A program made the position numbers and the translations under genes. DNA of 64,000 nt from Eubacteriales bacterium (lineage in GTDB: Bacteria; Bacillota; Clostridia; Lachnospirales; Lachnospiraceae). The notes beneath the pieces were generated by a model. It saw only the letters and a list, made by a program, of their open reading frames with translations, did not search any database and was not told the origin of the DNA. The stretch is taken from the NCBI GenBank assembly GCA_030524175.1, contig JAUNHC010000003.1, positions 155,912 through 219,911 on the forward strand. Reading direction: 5' to 3'. Below, in pieces: positions 32,919-41,426 of this stretch (position 1 is its first letter; every line of letters begins with the position of its first letter).

Positions 32919-32951
32919 TGTTTAAGCAAATTTCTCTCCACAGAATTTTAC

Positions 32952-32985
32952 TTTAGAGACTTTTTGGAGAATCTCATGATATAAT
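32952..32985 (+). promoter_or_regulatory. RR-box promoter of the sensor kinase gene
   Basis: TTTAGAGA (32952-32959) and TTTGGAGA (32963-32970), 11-bp period, 9 nt, -10 TATAAT (32980-32985). The bases after the boxes (ATCTCATGATATAAT) nearly repeat those of the response regulator promoter (ATCCCATGATATAAT). Confidence 0.75.
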
Positions 32986-33033
32986 ATTCTCATCGCAGTC
33001 ATCACCAGATAGCTGCTTGGAAAGGAGTCCCTT

Positions 33034-34305
33034 ATGTTCCGTAAGCTTCATATAGAAATGACAATCTTCTCAACTCTCATTACCAGTGCGATCCTCATTG
33101 CCATGACTCTGGTCTGCCTCTTTATAGCCGAGAAGGGAACCAGAGAGAACAGCTATACCACCTTTTCCAATAATGTAAATTCCTGTATCACTCATCTGGA
33201 AAGCCAGGTTGTCCTGTCTCACCAGTGGATCCTGCAGGCGGAAAAAGCATATGGAGTCAAGATGAAAATCAAGGACAACGGAAATTCCCTGTTCTTTGAC
33301 AAGCTGAATCCCGCCCAGGAATCAGAGGCTGCTTTCCATAAAGCTATTGCCATATCCAGAGATACACAGGGATTGGACTTAGAATCTGCAGGCCGTACTT
33401 ATGTTACAAAAACTACAATATTTAAAATGGGGGACTATTACGCTTCCACCGCTGTCATACCAAAAACAGAAGGAAACATGAGTGTGATCATACTATATCC
33501 CTTGAGGACATTGGAACAGCAGATTAAAAGCCAAAGAACTTCCTTTTTCCTGGCAGTGGCGGCTGCAATCATTGCACTCAGCATATTTTCCTGGTTCTTT
33601 ACGAAAAAAATGCTCCGGCCTCTTGAAGTAAGCCGCCGTAAGCAGACAGAGTTCATCGCTTCCGCTTCCCATGAACTCCGTTCTCCCTTAACCGTCATCC
33701 TGTCCAGCATCCAGGCCATGGAACAGGCTGCTCAGGAAGATACTCCCCGCTTTACCTCTGCCATTAAAAAGGAAGGGGACAGGATGGCACGCCTTGTGAA
33801 CGATATGCTGTCACTTGCCAATGCGGACAACCGTTCCTGGAGCATTCTTCTCTCACCTTGTGAGCTGGATACCTTACTTTTAGACACCTATGAGAAATAC
33901 GAACCTCTCATGAAAGAGAAAAATCTTCATTTTTCCATACAGCTTCCGGATTCTCCCCTTGAACCCTGCCGCTGTGATTCTTCCAGGATTGCGCAGGTAC
34001 TGGGAATCCTCCTTGACAATTCCATAAGCTATGTCCCCACAGGAGGAGAAATAAGTCTTTCCCTCTCACTCGATGTAAAGGCATTTCACCTGACAGTTGC
34101 TGACAACGGTCCCGGGATTCCTGACAAAGATAAAACCACTGTCTTCCAGCGTTTTTACCGTGCAGACTCCTCCCGTAACGATAAGCAGCATTTCGGACTG
34201 GGACTTTGCATTGCCCAGGAGATCATTCATCTCCACAAAGGTGATATCTGCATTACAGATACTCCCGGAGGGGGAGCCACTTTTACCATCACTCTCCCGA
34301 AATAG
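33034..34305 (+). CDS. Sensor histidine kinase
   Basis: 423 residues. Two membrane helices (about 10-32 and 169-189) enclose an outside sensor domain of about 135 residues of no recognised family. The phospho-acceptor is His213 in ASASHELRSPLTVILSS. The ATP-binding domain shows GILLDNSISYVP (N box), VADNGPGIPDKD, FQRFYRADSS and HFGLGLCIAQEIIHLHKG (G boxes). GGAAAGGAG precedes the ATG. Presumed partner of the response regulator at 25827; the shared promoter design supports this. Candidate signals are the free ligand or a ligand-loaded propeller-SBP lipoprotein. Confidence 0.93.
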   Translation: MFRKLHIEMTIFSTLITSAILIAMTLVCLFIAEKGTRENSYTTFSNNVNSCITHLESQVVLSHQWILQAEKAYGVKMKIKDNGNSLFFDKLNPAQESEAAFHKAIAISRDTQGLDLESAGRTYVTKTTIFKMGDYYASTAVIPKTEGNMSVIILYPLRTLEQQIKSQRTSFFLAVAAAIIALSIFSWFFTKKMLRPLEVSRRKQTEFIASASHELRSPLTVILSSIQAMEQAAQEDTPRFTSAIKKEGDRMARLVNDMLSLANADNRSWSILLSPCELDTLLLDTYEKYEPLMKEKNLHFSIQLPDSPLEPCRCDSSRIAQVLGILLDNSISYVPTGGEISLSLSLDVKAFHLTVADNGPGIPDKDKTTVFQRFYRADSSRNDKQHFGLGLCIAQEIIHLHKGDICITDTPGGGATFTITLPK

Positions 34306-34349
34306 AGAAAAGAGGATTCTGCCGTCCCGGGCAAAATCCTCTTTTCTCT
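34304..34349. terminator. Terminator between sensor kinase and MacB-type permease genes
   Basis: AGAGAAAAGAGGATT (34304-34318) and AATCCTCTTTTCTCT (34335-34349) form a perfect 15-bp stem. The left arm begins in the kinase stop codon. It is followed by TATCTTATTTA on the plus strand. Confidence 0.9.
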
Positions 34350-34401
34350 TATCTTATTTACAGCCTGTCTTCCGCAATCTGTAAAGACAGTTCCTATGAT
34401 A

Positions 34402-35658
34402 CTACTCACTTCTAAGCGCATCTATAGGATTCAGGTTAGACGCCTTCACAGAGGGCAGAAGTCCGAATATCAAACCAATCAGCATTGAAAAAACAACAGA
34501 TCCGATGATCGCAGGTATACTGATGGCAGACGGCGAGCCGGAAACCTTAGCTACCACCTTTGAAAGTCCGATACCTGACACCACTCCGATCAGTCCTCCG
34601 ATACTTGTCAGCACGGAAGCCTCAGTAAGAAACTGTGCCAGTATCGTCTTCTTTCTGGCTCCGATAGCCTTCTTAAGTCCAATCTCACTTGTACGCTCAG
34701 TAACAGACACAAGCATAATATTCATAACACCGATACCGCCTACCAGAAGTGAAATACTTGCGATCCAAAGCAGCTGTGTGTTCGTACTTTCACTAAGCTT
34801 CTGAAGATTCCGTACCTTTTCCATAACATCATCTGCTTTATAGGCAAAATTGCTGTTGCCGGTATTTACGATATTCTCACTTAACAGCTTAGCCGCCGCA
34901 TTTCCGGCATTACTCATATTATCTGTACTGTCAGCCTTAATAATGGCATTTTCAGGTTCATCAAACTTAAAGGCAGCCGGCCAGGTCTTGTTGGGAATCA
35001 TGATACTTCCCATGATCGTCTGGTAATATTCGTAATACTCACTCACTGTTTCTATAGCCGGAACATAATTATCATCAAGCTTGATCACACCTACCACCGT
35101 AAACGGCTCCTGGCTGATCTCAATTGTTTTCCCCACAGGATTCTCTCCCGGAAAAAGATTCTCAGCCGCATTGTTGTCAACCAATACCACTTTCCTGTAT
35201 TGATCATAATCTTTCTGGACAAATGCCCTGCCGGCCTGCACCTTATATCCGCAGGTATCCAGATAGTTCATATCAATTCCGTATACCTTGCCGCCCTGGA
35301 AACTTGTATTCCCATAGTAAACACTGCTGGTATATGACCTGCTGTAATAAAATGTAGCATTTTGTACGTGCTCCAGTTCCCGTACCTCTTCCTTCTGCTC
35401 ATTAGTCAGAAGGGGCGGGGTGGAGGTGGTCATACCGTACTCCGAATCATAGGAATTGTCCCCATCGTACAGGGTAACAGGCACCGTATTATTGCCTGAA
35501 CCGATCAAATCCTCTTTAATCTGTTCACTTGTCCCCTTTATGGTGGAGACTATGGCAATAATAGAGGCAATTCCTATGATAATACCCAGCATGGTCAGGA
35601 AGGATCTCATCTTATGGGACCATATCCCTTGAAAGGCCAGTCTTATATTTTCAAACAT
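34402..35658 (-). CDS. MacB-type ABC exporter permease
   Basis: 418 residues. N-terminal helix in MLGIIIGIASIIAIVSTI, then an outside MacB periplasmic-core-type domain (about 45-285: YYSRSYTSSVYYGNTSFQGG, AGRAFVQKDYDQYRKVVLV, GENPVGKTIEI). The FtsX helices follow (ISLLVGGIGVMNIMLVSVTE, ERTSEIGLKKAIGARKKTI, GVVSGIGLSKVV and IGLIFGLLPSVKASNLNPID). These signatures are very typical of MacB/YknZ-class exporters of peptides or toxic compounds. Last gene of the four-gene operon with an ATPase and two adaptors. Confidence 0.93.
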   Translation of the reverse strand: MFENIRLAFQGIWSHKMRSFLTMLGIIIGIASIIAIVSTIKGTSEQIKEDLIGSGNNTVPVTLYDGDNSYDSEYGMTTSTPPLLTNEQKEEVRELEHVQNATFYYSRSYTSSVYYGNTSFQGGKVYGIDMNYLDTCGYKVQAGRAFVQKDYDQYRKVVLVDNNAAENLFPGENPVGKTIEISQEPFTVVGVIKLDDNYVPAIETVSEYYEYYQTIMGSIMIPNKTWPAAFKFDEPENAIIKADSTDNMSNAGNAAAKLLSENIVNTGNSNFAYKADDVMEKVRNLQKLSESTNTQLLWIASISLLVGGIGVMNIMLVSVTERTSEIGLKKAIGARKKTILAQFLTEASVLTSIGGLIGVVSGIGLSKVVAKVSGSPSAISIPAIIGSVVFSMLIGLIFGLLPSVKASNLNPIDALRSE

Positions 35659-35672
35659 GATTTCCCTCCTTT

Positions 35673-37688
35673 CTAATATCCATAAATTTCATCAAGTGTA
35701 CCTTCCCTGGTCTTAACACCCTCCTGGGCATACTTGCCGTACGGGAACGCAATTTTATCTTCCTTAGTGATACCGCCCTTGACAATAATATAATATCCGC
35801 CGTCTACTGTTGAACCAACAGATAAAACCTGTTTCTTCAGAACACCGTTATCATCCTTATACACATAATTCGTTCCGTCTGTTGAACGGACAAAGGCTTT
35901 CATAAGTATAAGACTTCCGTCTTTGGCTGCCTGGCTGTTCAGAGTAACAGTAAGCCAATCCTGATCTGACACCTGTATTGACTGGTCTGTTATCATTGCA
36001 CTGTAAGTATAATAGGATGAATTTGGGTTTCCTTCCCCGTAATAATAATTGGAACCCGAAGATACGGGATAATCTGACACATCAATGACCTCAGCAGTAA
36101 AAGATCCTGCATTGTAGCTCATACAATCCAGTATTGTACCTTCCTTCATTTCATCCAGCATCAACTCGCTGACCGTACCTTTTACATAGAAGCCATCCTT
36201 ACTTTTCACCTGGATAAAAGCATTCCCCTCCGAGGTCCCTGTCAAAGGATCACCCACATAAGCAACTGTTCCGTCCAGCTTACTGTAAACCACCTGACGG
36301 CTTACCTTCTTCTCCAGCTTGGCAATCTTGATATCACTTTCCTGGATATCCAGCTTAAGGCTGGCAATTTTAGTCTGCTGAAGCTTAATAGCCTCTGCTC
36401 TGGTCATTGTGGAGGTACTTCCTCCTCCGCCATTACCTGTATCGTCCGGAGGAAGCTCTTCCTCCTCATATTGAGACGCGCCCTCTAAAGTAAACTCTGT
36501 TTCTGTGTACATATACACAGGCTTTTCCAATAAACTGCCGTTGATCAGATAATATCCGATACAGGATTCTTTTCTGTTTTCAAAATCAGACACCGTATCA
36601 TTCTGATGGAATTCCAGCTGATACCAGTAACCGCCTTCATGCTCCACCTTAGTCCCATCCTCACTGTATCCTGCCATCTTGTTGAAAAAAGATCCCATTG
36701 CTGTAATCTTGCTTTTCGCACTGCTGCAAAGGAAAATATAAGGGTCTTCTTCTGTGCCCTTGCCGGTAAATGGTTCCGTTCTTCCGTCCAGCTTCTGGTA
36801 AAATGGTGCTTCTCCGTCTGTGATCCCCGGAATTTCATCTCTAAAATAAGGATCATAAAAACCTGTATCATCATCTAAAGCCGGAGTGGGAGTAGGTGAC
36901 GGCTTAGGGGCATCATCCTCCCCTGACTCAAAACCACCGTCTCCCTCACCGTCTGTAAGTGCATCCCCTGATGTGAAATCCCCTGCAGAGGGATCCTGGT
37001 AACTGGGCCCCTCAGGTGCAATACTGCCTTCGTTTATCTCTGTCTCATTCTCACCTGCCAAGGCCTCCTCTTCTCCTGAAGATGACTGCTCTTCCAAAGG
37101 CTGGGCCTCCTCCTCGTCAACACCGCTGTCAAAAAGAGCTGCCAGAAGGGCCGGCTGCATGGAAAAGGCCAAATAGTTGCCTGCTACATTTCCATCCAGA
37201 GAAGCCATATCAGGATCATCATCGCCGGGCTCATTGTTATCCGTTGGTTTCAGGTTATCCGCATTGATCGGGGAAGTGTCACTCTCCTCGATCGGTCCGC
37301 CGTTCTGCAGGCTGTTCAGCCTGTTTATGGCCTTATTCAGATCCTGCTGCTGTTTCTCACGCTTCAGCTTGGCGATCTTTAATTCCATCTCCACAAGAGT
37401 AGTGTCAAAGGTGATCAGTGTATCCCCTTTCTTAACACTGTCTCCCTTCTGGACAAAAACCTCTTCTATTATCATATCCTTATCAACAGTTACATTCTGT
37501 GAAACATTGGTGGTTATCTGGCCTTCGAGAGATGTGGGCATATAATACTCACTTGTAAGGTTACCCACACTGGTCACCAGAACTTCTTTCTGGTTAGCGT
37601 TCTTCATATATAATAAACCGCCGGCGGCTCCTCCCACCACTAAAGCAGCTACCAGCACTCCAATGATGATCTTCTTCACCACGCTCAT
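35673..37688 (-). CDS. MacA-like adaptor protein with about 300-residue insertion in the coiled-coil hairpin
   Basis: 671 residues from ATG 37688 (MSVVKKIIIGVL), with AAAGAGGTGATAGC upstream. After the membrane anchor comes the lipoyl half MIIEEVFVQKGDSVKKGDTL and hairpin helix 1 (about 97-130). Where the hairpin should turn, about 300 residues are inserted (about 131-427): an acidic, Pro/Thr-rich part (DDAPKPSPTPTPALDDD) and a folded-looking part (KGTEEDPYIFLCSS, GGYWYQLEFHQNDT). Helix 2 follows (TRAEAIKLQQTKIASLKLDI), then the second lipoyl half and barrel domains. The hairpin tip normally docks another protein, so the insertion may be an outside-facing module. The operon holds a second, ordinary adaptor. 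Confidence 0.85.
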   Translation of the reverse strand: MSVVKKIIIGVLVAALVVGGAAGGLLYMKNANQKEVLVTSVGNLTSEYYMPTSLEGQITTNVSQNVTVDKDMIIEEVFVQKGDSVKKGDTLITFDTTLVEMELKIAKLKREKQQQDLNKAINRLNSLQNGGPIEESDTSPINADNLKPTDNNEPGDDDPDMASLDGNVAGNYLAFSMQPALLAALFDSGVDEEEAQPLEEQSSSGEEEALAGENETEINEGSIAPEGPSYQDPSAGDFTSGDALTDGEGDGGFESGEDDAPKPSPTPTPALDDDTGFYDPYFRDEIPGITDGEAPFYQKLDGRTEPFTGKGTEEDPYIFLCSSAKSKITAMGSFFNKMAGYSEDGTKVEHEGGYWYQLEFHQNDTVSDFENRKESCIGYYLINGSLLEKPVYMYTETEFTLEGASQYEEEELPPDDTGNGGGGSTSTMTRAEAIKLQQTKIASLKLDIQESDIKIAKLEKKVSRQVVYSKLDGTVAYVGDPLTGTSEGNAFIQVKSKDGFYVKGTVSELMLDEMKEGTILDCMSYNAGSFTAEVIDVSDYPVSSGSNYYYGEGNPNSSYYTYSAMITDQSIQVSDQDWLTVTLNSQAAKDGSLILMKAFVRSTDGTNYVYKDDNGVLKKQVLSVGSTVDGGYYIIVKGGITKEDKIAFPYGKYAQEGVKTREGTLDEIYGY

Positions 37689-37692
37689 GCTA

Positions 37693-38364
37693 TCACCTCT
37701 TTTCCTGCAGTTCTCCGTCTCTGATCGTGACAACACGCTTTGCATGTGCTGCAATATCAGGATCATGAGTGATCATCAGAACCGACACCCCCTCATCATT
37801 AAGCTTCTGGAACAACTCCATTACCTGGGCGCCGGACTTACTGTCCAGGGCACCGGTAGGCTCATCCGCCAAAAGAAGCTTAGGGCTGTTTACGATCGCC
37901 CTGGCGATAGCCACTCTCTGCATCTGACCGCCTGAGAGCTGGTTAGGCCGGAATTCCACCCTGTCTGCCAGCCCTACACGCTCCAATGCCCTCAACGCCC
38001 TGGCCTTCCGTTCCTTTTTGGGGACCCTGGCATAGTTCAACGGCATTTCCACATTAGCCAAAGCACTCTGGCGGGGCAGCAGATGGAAGCTCTGGAATAC
38101 AAAACCTATTTTATTCAGTCTCATATCCGACATATCATTCTCTGAACATGCCTGGATATCCTGACCATCCAGCAGAAAACTGCCTTCTGTAGGCTTATCC
38201 AGGCAACCTATGATATTCATAAGTGTAGTCTTGCCGGAACCGGACGGTCCCATGATCGCCACATATTCCCCCTCTTCCATGGAAAAATTCACGTCCTTCA
38301 AAACAGGAACTTTCATTTTTCCCTGCTGGTATTCTTTATATATCCCCTTTAGCTCCAAAATCAT
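37693..38364 (-). CDS. MacB/LolD-type ABC ATPase
   Basis: 223 residues. Walker A GPSGSGKTTLMNIIG, Q-loop FVFQSFHLLPRQSALANVEM, signature LSGGQMQRVAIARA, Walker B LLLADEPTGALDSKSG and switch His in MITHDPDIA, all intact. It powers the permease at 34402. Its ATG overlaps the upstream adaptor stop by four bases and its stop lies 4 bp before the next adaptor ATG, so the operon is tightly coupled. It belongs to the exporter subclass and is not a MalK-type ATPase for the sugar permeases at 23968-25654. Confidence 0.95.
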   Translation of the reverse strand: MILELKGIYKEYQQGKMKVPVLKDVNFSMEEGEYVAIMGPSGSGKTTLMNIIGCLDKPTEGSFLLDGQDIQACSENDMSDMRLNKIGFVFQSFHLLPRQSALANVEMPLNYARVPKKERKARALRALERVGLADRVEFRPNQLSGGQMQRVAIARAIVNSPKLLLADEPTGALDSKSGAQVMELFQKLNDEGVSVLMITHDPDIAAHAKRVVTIRDGELQEKR

Positions 38365-39779
38365 CCTACGCCCTCCACATCCTCAGCAAAACCAACTCCG
38401 TCTATGGGCACCAGATCTTCACCTGAAAAATCATTGGAGAGATCTTCTTCATTTATGGGTTCTTCTATCATATCAGGTTCACCGCCCTGCTCCATGTCAA
38501 TGCCGGCATCTCCGTTGTTATAAAGCATATCTTGTGACTGCATAGCCGTACCTTCTGCTGTGGGTAAACCTTCTGCAAGACTCTCTGTGGGGAACGCGAT
38601 CATATCTTTGACAGTAAGTCCGTCCACGATTTCGTACTCTCCCAGCTCAGCATCGTAATTACCAAGAGTAATGCTGCGTTTTTCCAGCCGTTCATTATCG
38701 CCGGCGGCCCAGACATAAGGATCAGGCTCGTCCACATCTACAATAAAGAAATCACTAAGCCACAGGCCTTCTTTATCTGCCTGTCCTTCATCTCTCTCTA
38801 TGTATACATGCTGTCCCAGCATCAACCCATCAGATGAATCCAGTTCTACATAAAAGGGATAGGTGCTGGACGTTGTCTGGGAGTCTCCGGTATCCATCAT
38901 GCCGTACATCATCATGCTGTTGTTATTATTCTCTGAGTTGGATGAGTTCCTGTCAATCTCTCCCATAGTACCGCGCCAGGTCTGATTCTCATCTACCCTG
39001 GAACGGATGATCACCGGCTCTCCCGGTATGATGGACTGGGCATTCAGTTCATTTACTTTGCCCTTTACCCTATACGCACCTGTACTTAATATAGTGATAA
39101 AAGCGTTGCTGGTGTTGTCTCCAGAACCGCCGTAAGCATCCTCTCCCAGTCCTTCGTTCAGGCTGTCTCCGTCGTCAGTGCTCAGCTTGGAAGAGTCGAT
39201 TTTCTGGATAACGCCATCGATCTCACTGCGCACTTCCGTATTTCCTGTGGCATTCTGCAGCTTCTGAATCTGGGCTTCCTTGCTTTTCTGGTCGTATTCG
39301 TTTTTCTTCAGATTCATCCTGTTTGTTTCTATTTCTATAGTATATGATAACTGGCTGTCCGCCGAAGCTTTCTTCTTCTCTGCCTCATAAGTTGCTATCT
39401 GGTCAGCTAAACTAAGCGCCTCATTTTTCAGCCTGTCTAAATCCAGCTTGGCCTGCTGCAGATCCTCCTGGATACTGCTGAGATCATACTCGAACAGGAG
39501 CTGTCCCTGCTTCACTTCGTCTCCTGTCTTTACCTTGACTTCTTTTACTTTACGGCCGCTGTCAATTTTCACCTCCACAGTTTCCTGAGGTTCCACCACA
39601 CCGGCATAACGGTTGGAATTTCCGGAAGAAGCCCCTGTAAGCGTACTGACTGCTGTCACATATACCACATCTCCGTCTGCCGCACCGCCGGTGCTGCCCC
39701 GTAAGTAGTACCATCCAACAGCTCCCGCTACTCCGGCAGCCACCAAAATCCCACCAACGATCAAAATTCGTTTTTTCAT
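38361..39779 (-). CDS. HlyD/MacA-like adaptor protein, first gene of the MacB-type operon
   Basis: 472 residues. N-terminal anchor (LIVGGILVAAGVAGAVGWYY), lipoyl half SGRKVKEVKVKTGDEVKQGQ. An ordinary-length coiled-coil hairpin runs from about 105 to 180 (DLQQAKLDLDRLKNEALSLA, MNLKKNEYDQKSKEAQIQ). The second lipoyl half is EVRSEIDGVIQKIDSS, then barrel domains and an acidic tail (DMIEEPINEEDLSND). AGGAGGAAACA precedes the ATG. It opens the operon adaptor-ATPase-adaptor-permease. Two adaptors for one permease suggest a mixed complex or alternative assemblies. Confidence 0.88.
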   Translation of the reverse strand: MKKRILIVGGILVAAGVAGAVGWYYLRGSTGGAADGDVVYVTAVSTLTGASSGNSNRYAGVVEPQETVEVKIDSGRKVKEVKVKTGDEVKQGQLLFEYDLSSIQEDLQQAKLDLDRLKNEALSLADQIATYEAEKKKASADSQLSYTIEIETNRMNLKKNEYDQKSKEAQIQKLQNATGNTEVRSEIDGVIQKIDSSKLSTDDGDSLNEGLGEDAYGGSGDNTSNAFITILSTGAYRVKGKVNELNAQSIIPGEPVIIRSRVDENQTWRGTMGEIDRNSSNSENNNNSMMMYGMMDTGDSQTTSSTYPFYVELDSSDGLMLGQHVYIERDEGQADKEGLWLSDFFIVDVDEPDPYVWAAGDNERLEKRSITLGNYDAELGEYEIVDGLTVKDMIAFPTESLAEGLPTAEGTAMQSQDMLYNNGDAGIDMEQGGEPDMIEEPINEEDLSNDFSGEDLVPIDGVGFAEDVEGVG

Positions 39780-40004
39780 TGTTTCCTCCTATGCCGCATC
39801 TGCTGCGGTTTAAATAAGGCATGGTAAATCCATTTCGCCATTCCTTGTATCATCCTTAGGTGACAAGCAATTTACTCACTACCCTATCATAACAGATTCT
39901 ATATGAAAAGAAAAGTCCCGGGGCAGTTCAAACCCTCTTGACACTACAGATTTCACAAAAATTTCATCCTTTTTTTATAAAAATCGTATATATTTAATGC
40001 TTTT

Positions 40005-40033
40005 TTGACTTTTTCTTCATTATCTGCTAAAAT
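40005..40033 (+). promoter_or_regulatory. Promoter of the lipoprotein gene at 40067
   Basis: -35 TTGACT (40005-40010), 17-bp spacer, -10 TAAAAT (40028-40033). The start codon follows 34 bp later after GGAAAGGAAC. Confidence 0.75.
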
Positions 40034-40066
40034 AGGGTGGAATAATTTGGAAAGGAACAAACTCGT

Positions 40067-41293
40067 ATGAAGATTGCGAAACGTCTGTTACCTCTTCTTC
40101 TTGTTATCCTGGCCGTTATCGGTATCGGCTGTTCCCACGTGGATAAAACAGATGTAGAAGAGGTCATCACAAATGAACTGGATTTATTAAAAAATCTGGA
40201 TTCAAAAACGACACACAAGTATATCTCCTACAAAGAACTATTTCCCGACGCCACGGAAAACACTAAACTGTCCACAGAAGTAAAAGAAGTATTTTCCCTC
40301 TTTTTCCAGGATTTCGATTATAAAATTCTGGATATTGACGTCGACAAAGAGAAAAAAACAGCAACAGCATCACTCCGGCTTTCCACTATGGATGCACATA
40401 CACTGGCACAAGATTTTGCCGCATCCCAGCTGAAAAAGGAAATCCTGGACACTGCTGAAGCCGATTCCAAGAATACAAAAGAAGTCAGTATTTCATTAGA
40501 AGAACGTTACCTGATCCTGAACCAGCTCTTGAAAGAAAATGATTATAAGACAGTTGAGACCAACTGTACTATGAAGCTGTATAATACAGGTGACAAAGAT
40601 GAAGTATGGGAAATCAAGCGTACGTATTCCCTGGAGAATGACCTTGTCGGCGGTCTTATGACCTATCTGTCCGATCCGGATATCCTCTCACCTGAGGATA
40701 CCCTTGCAGTCTATCTCAAAACCCTTAAAAAAATGGACACTGAACAAATGAGCACATATCTTGGTGTGGAAAGTATTCTAAATACAACAGACACTGCCAA
40801 AAATGCCATTGCCTCTGCCCTTGTGGAACAAGTACATAAAAATTTCAATTATGATGTGATTTCAAGCAATATAGAAAGCTATACAGCTACTATTGAGGCA
40901 AAAATCACAACTTTCGACAGTGATGCCATCCTCTCTGCCTATCAGCAGGAACTGGACGCATACCTGTCTTCTCCTGATGCAGTTATTGACGGTTCACAAA
41001 AGCGTTACCAGAAATCCCACGAACTGCTCCTGGAGAACATCCAGTCCAACACAGCCACAAAAACAGCCGAGGCAACTTTTTATTTTGTAAACGACGGTGC
41101 CTCCTGGAAGTTAATGGACGACAGCGGAGAATTAGGGAATGCAATCTTCGGCATCCTCACCACATCTCCTGTAGAGGAAGACGAGGACGGCTTAGAGGAT
41201 ACAGACACGGATGCAGGTTCTGAGGAAGACAGCGGAGATTCCGATGAGTCTTATTCGGAAGATGAGTATGATTCAAATTCGGATACTGAGTGA
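40067..41293 (+). CDS. Lipoprotein of unknown function with acidic C-terminal tail
   Basis: 408 residues. Signal peptide LLPLLLVILAVIGIGC with the lipid-attachment Cys near residue 22. The mature part is mostly helical with two similar-looking halves (VITNELDLLKNLDSKTTHKY, and later DTLAVYLKTLKKMDTEQMST), resembling duplicated NTF2/DUF4878- or DUF5105-like lipoprotein domains. The last 45 residues are Asp/Glu/Ser-rich (EEDEDGLEDTDTDAGSEEDS). It stands alone, divergent from the MacB-type operon, with its own promoter and terminator. No function can be assigned. Confidence 0.75.
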   Translation: MKIAKRLLPLLLVILAVIGIGCSHVDKTDVEEVITNELDLLKNLDSKTTHKYISYKELFPDATENTKLSTEVKEVFSLFFQDFDYKILDIDVDKEKKTATASLRLSTMDAHTLAQDFAASQLKKEILDTAEADSKNTKEVSISLEERYLILNQLLKENDYKTVETNCTMKLYNTGDKDEVWEIKRTYSLENDLVGGLMTYLSDPDILSPEDTLAVYLKTLKKMDTEQMSTYLGVESILNTTDTAKNAIASALVEQVHKNFNYDVISSNIESYTATIEAKITTFDSDAILSAYQQELDAYLSSPDAVIDGSQKRYQKSHELLLENIQSNTATKTAEATFYFVNDGASWKLMDDSGELGNAIFGILTTSPVEEDEDGLEDTDTDAGSEEDSGDSDESYSEDEYDSNSDTE

Positions 41294-41373
41294 TTTCAGG
41301 CGGCAGTCCATACTGGTCTGTTACAATTTCAGGACATTCCCAACATAAGAATATCTCATTTACAGGACACAGC

Positions 41374-41401
41374 AAAAAAGACCGGACAACCGGTCTTTTT
41401 T
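41374..41401. terminator. Bidirectional terminator between lipoprotein and TSUP genes
   Basis: AAAAAAGACCGG (41374-41385) and CCGGTCTTTTTT (41390-41401) form a perfect 12-bp stem with a 4-nt loop between convergent genes. Confidence 0.92.
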
Positions 41402-41426
41402 ATGTATATCCCCTTGTGAACCTTGT

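Noticed and set aside
37693-38364. ATPase as the missing motor of the sugar permeases at 23968-25654
   Set aside because: Its sequence is the MacB/LolD export type and it is tightly embedded in its own operon; CUT1 permeases use MalK-type ATPases.
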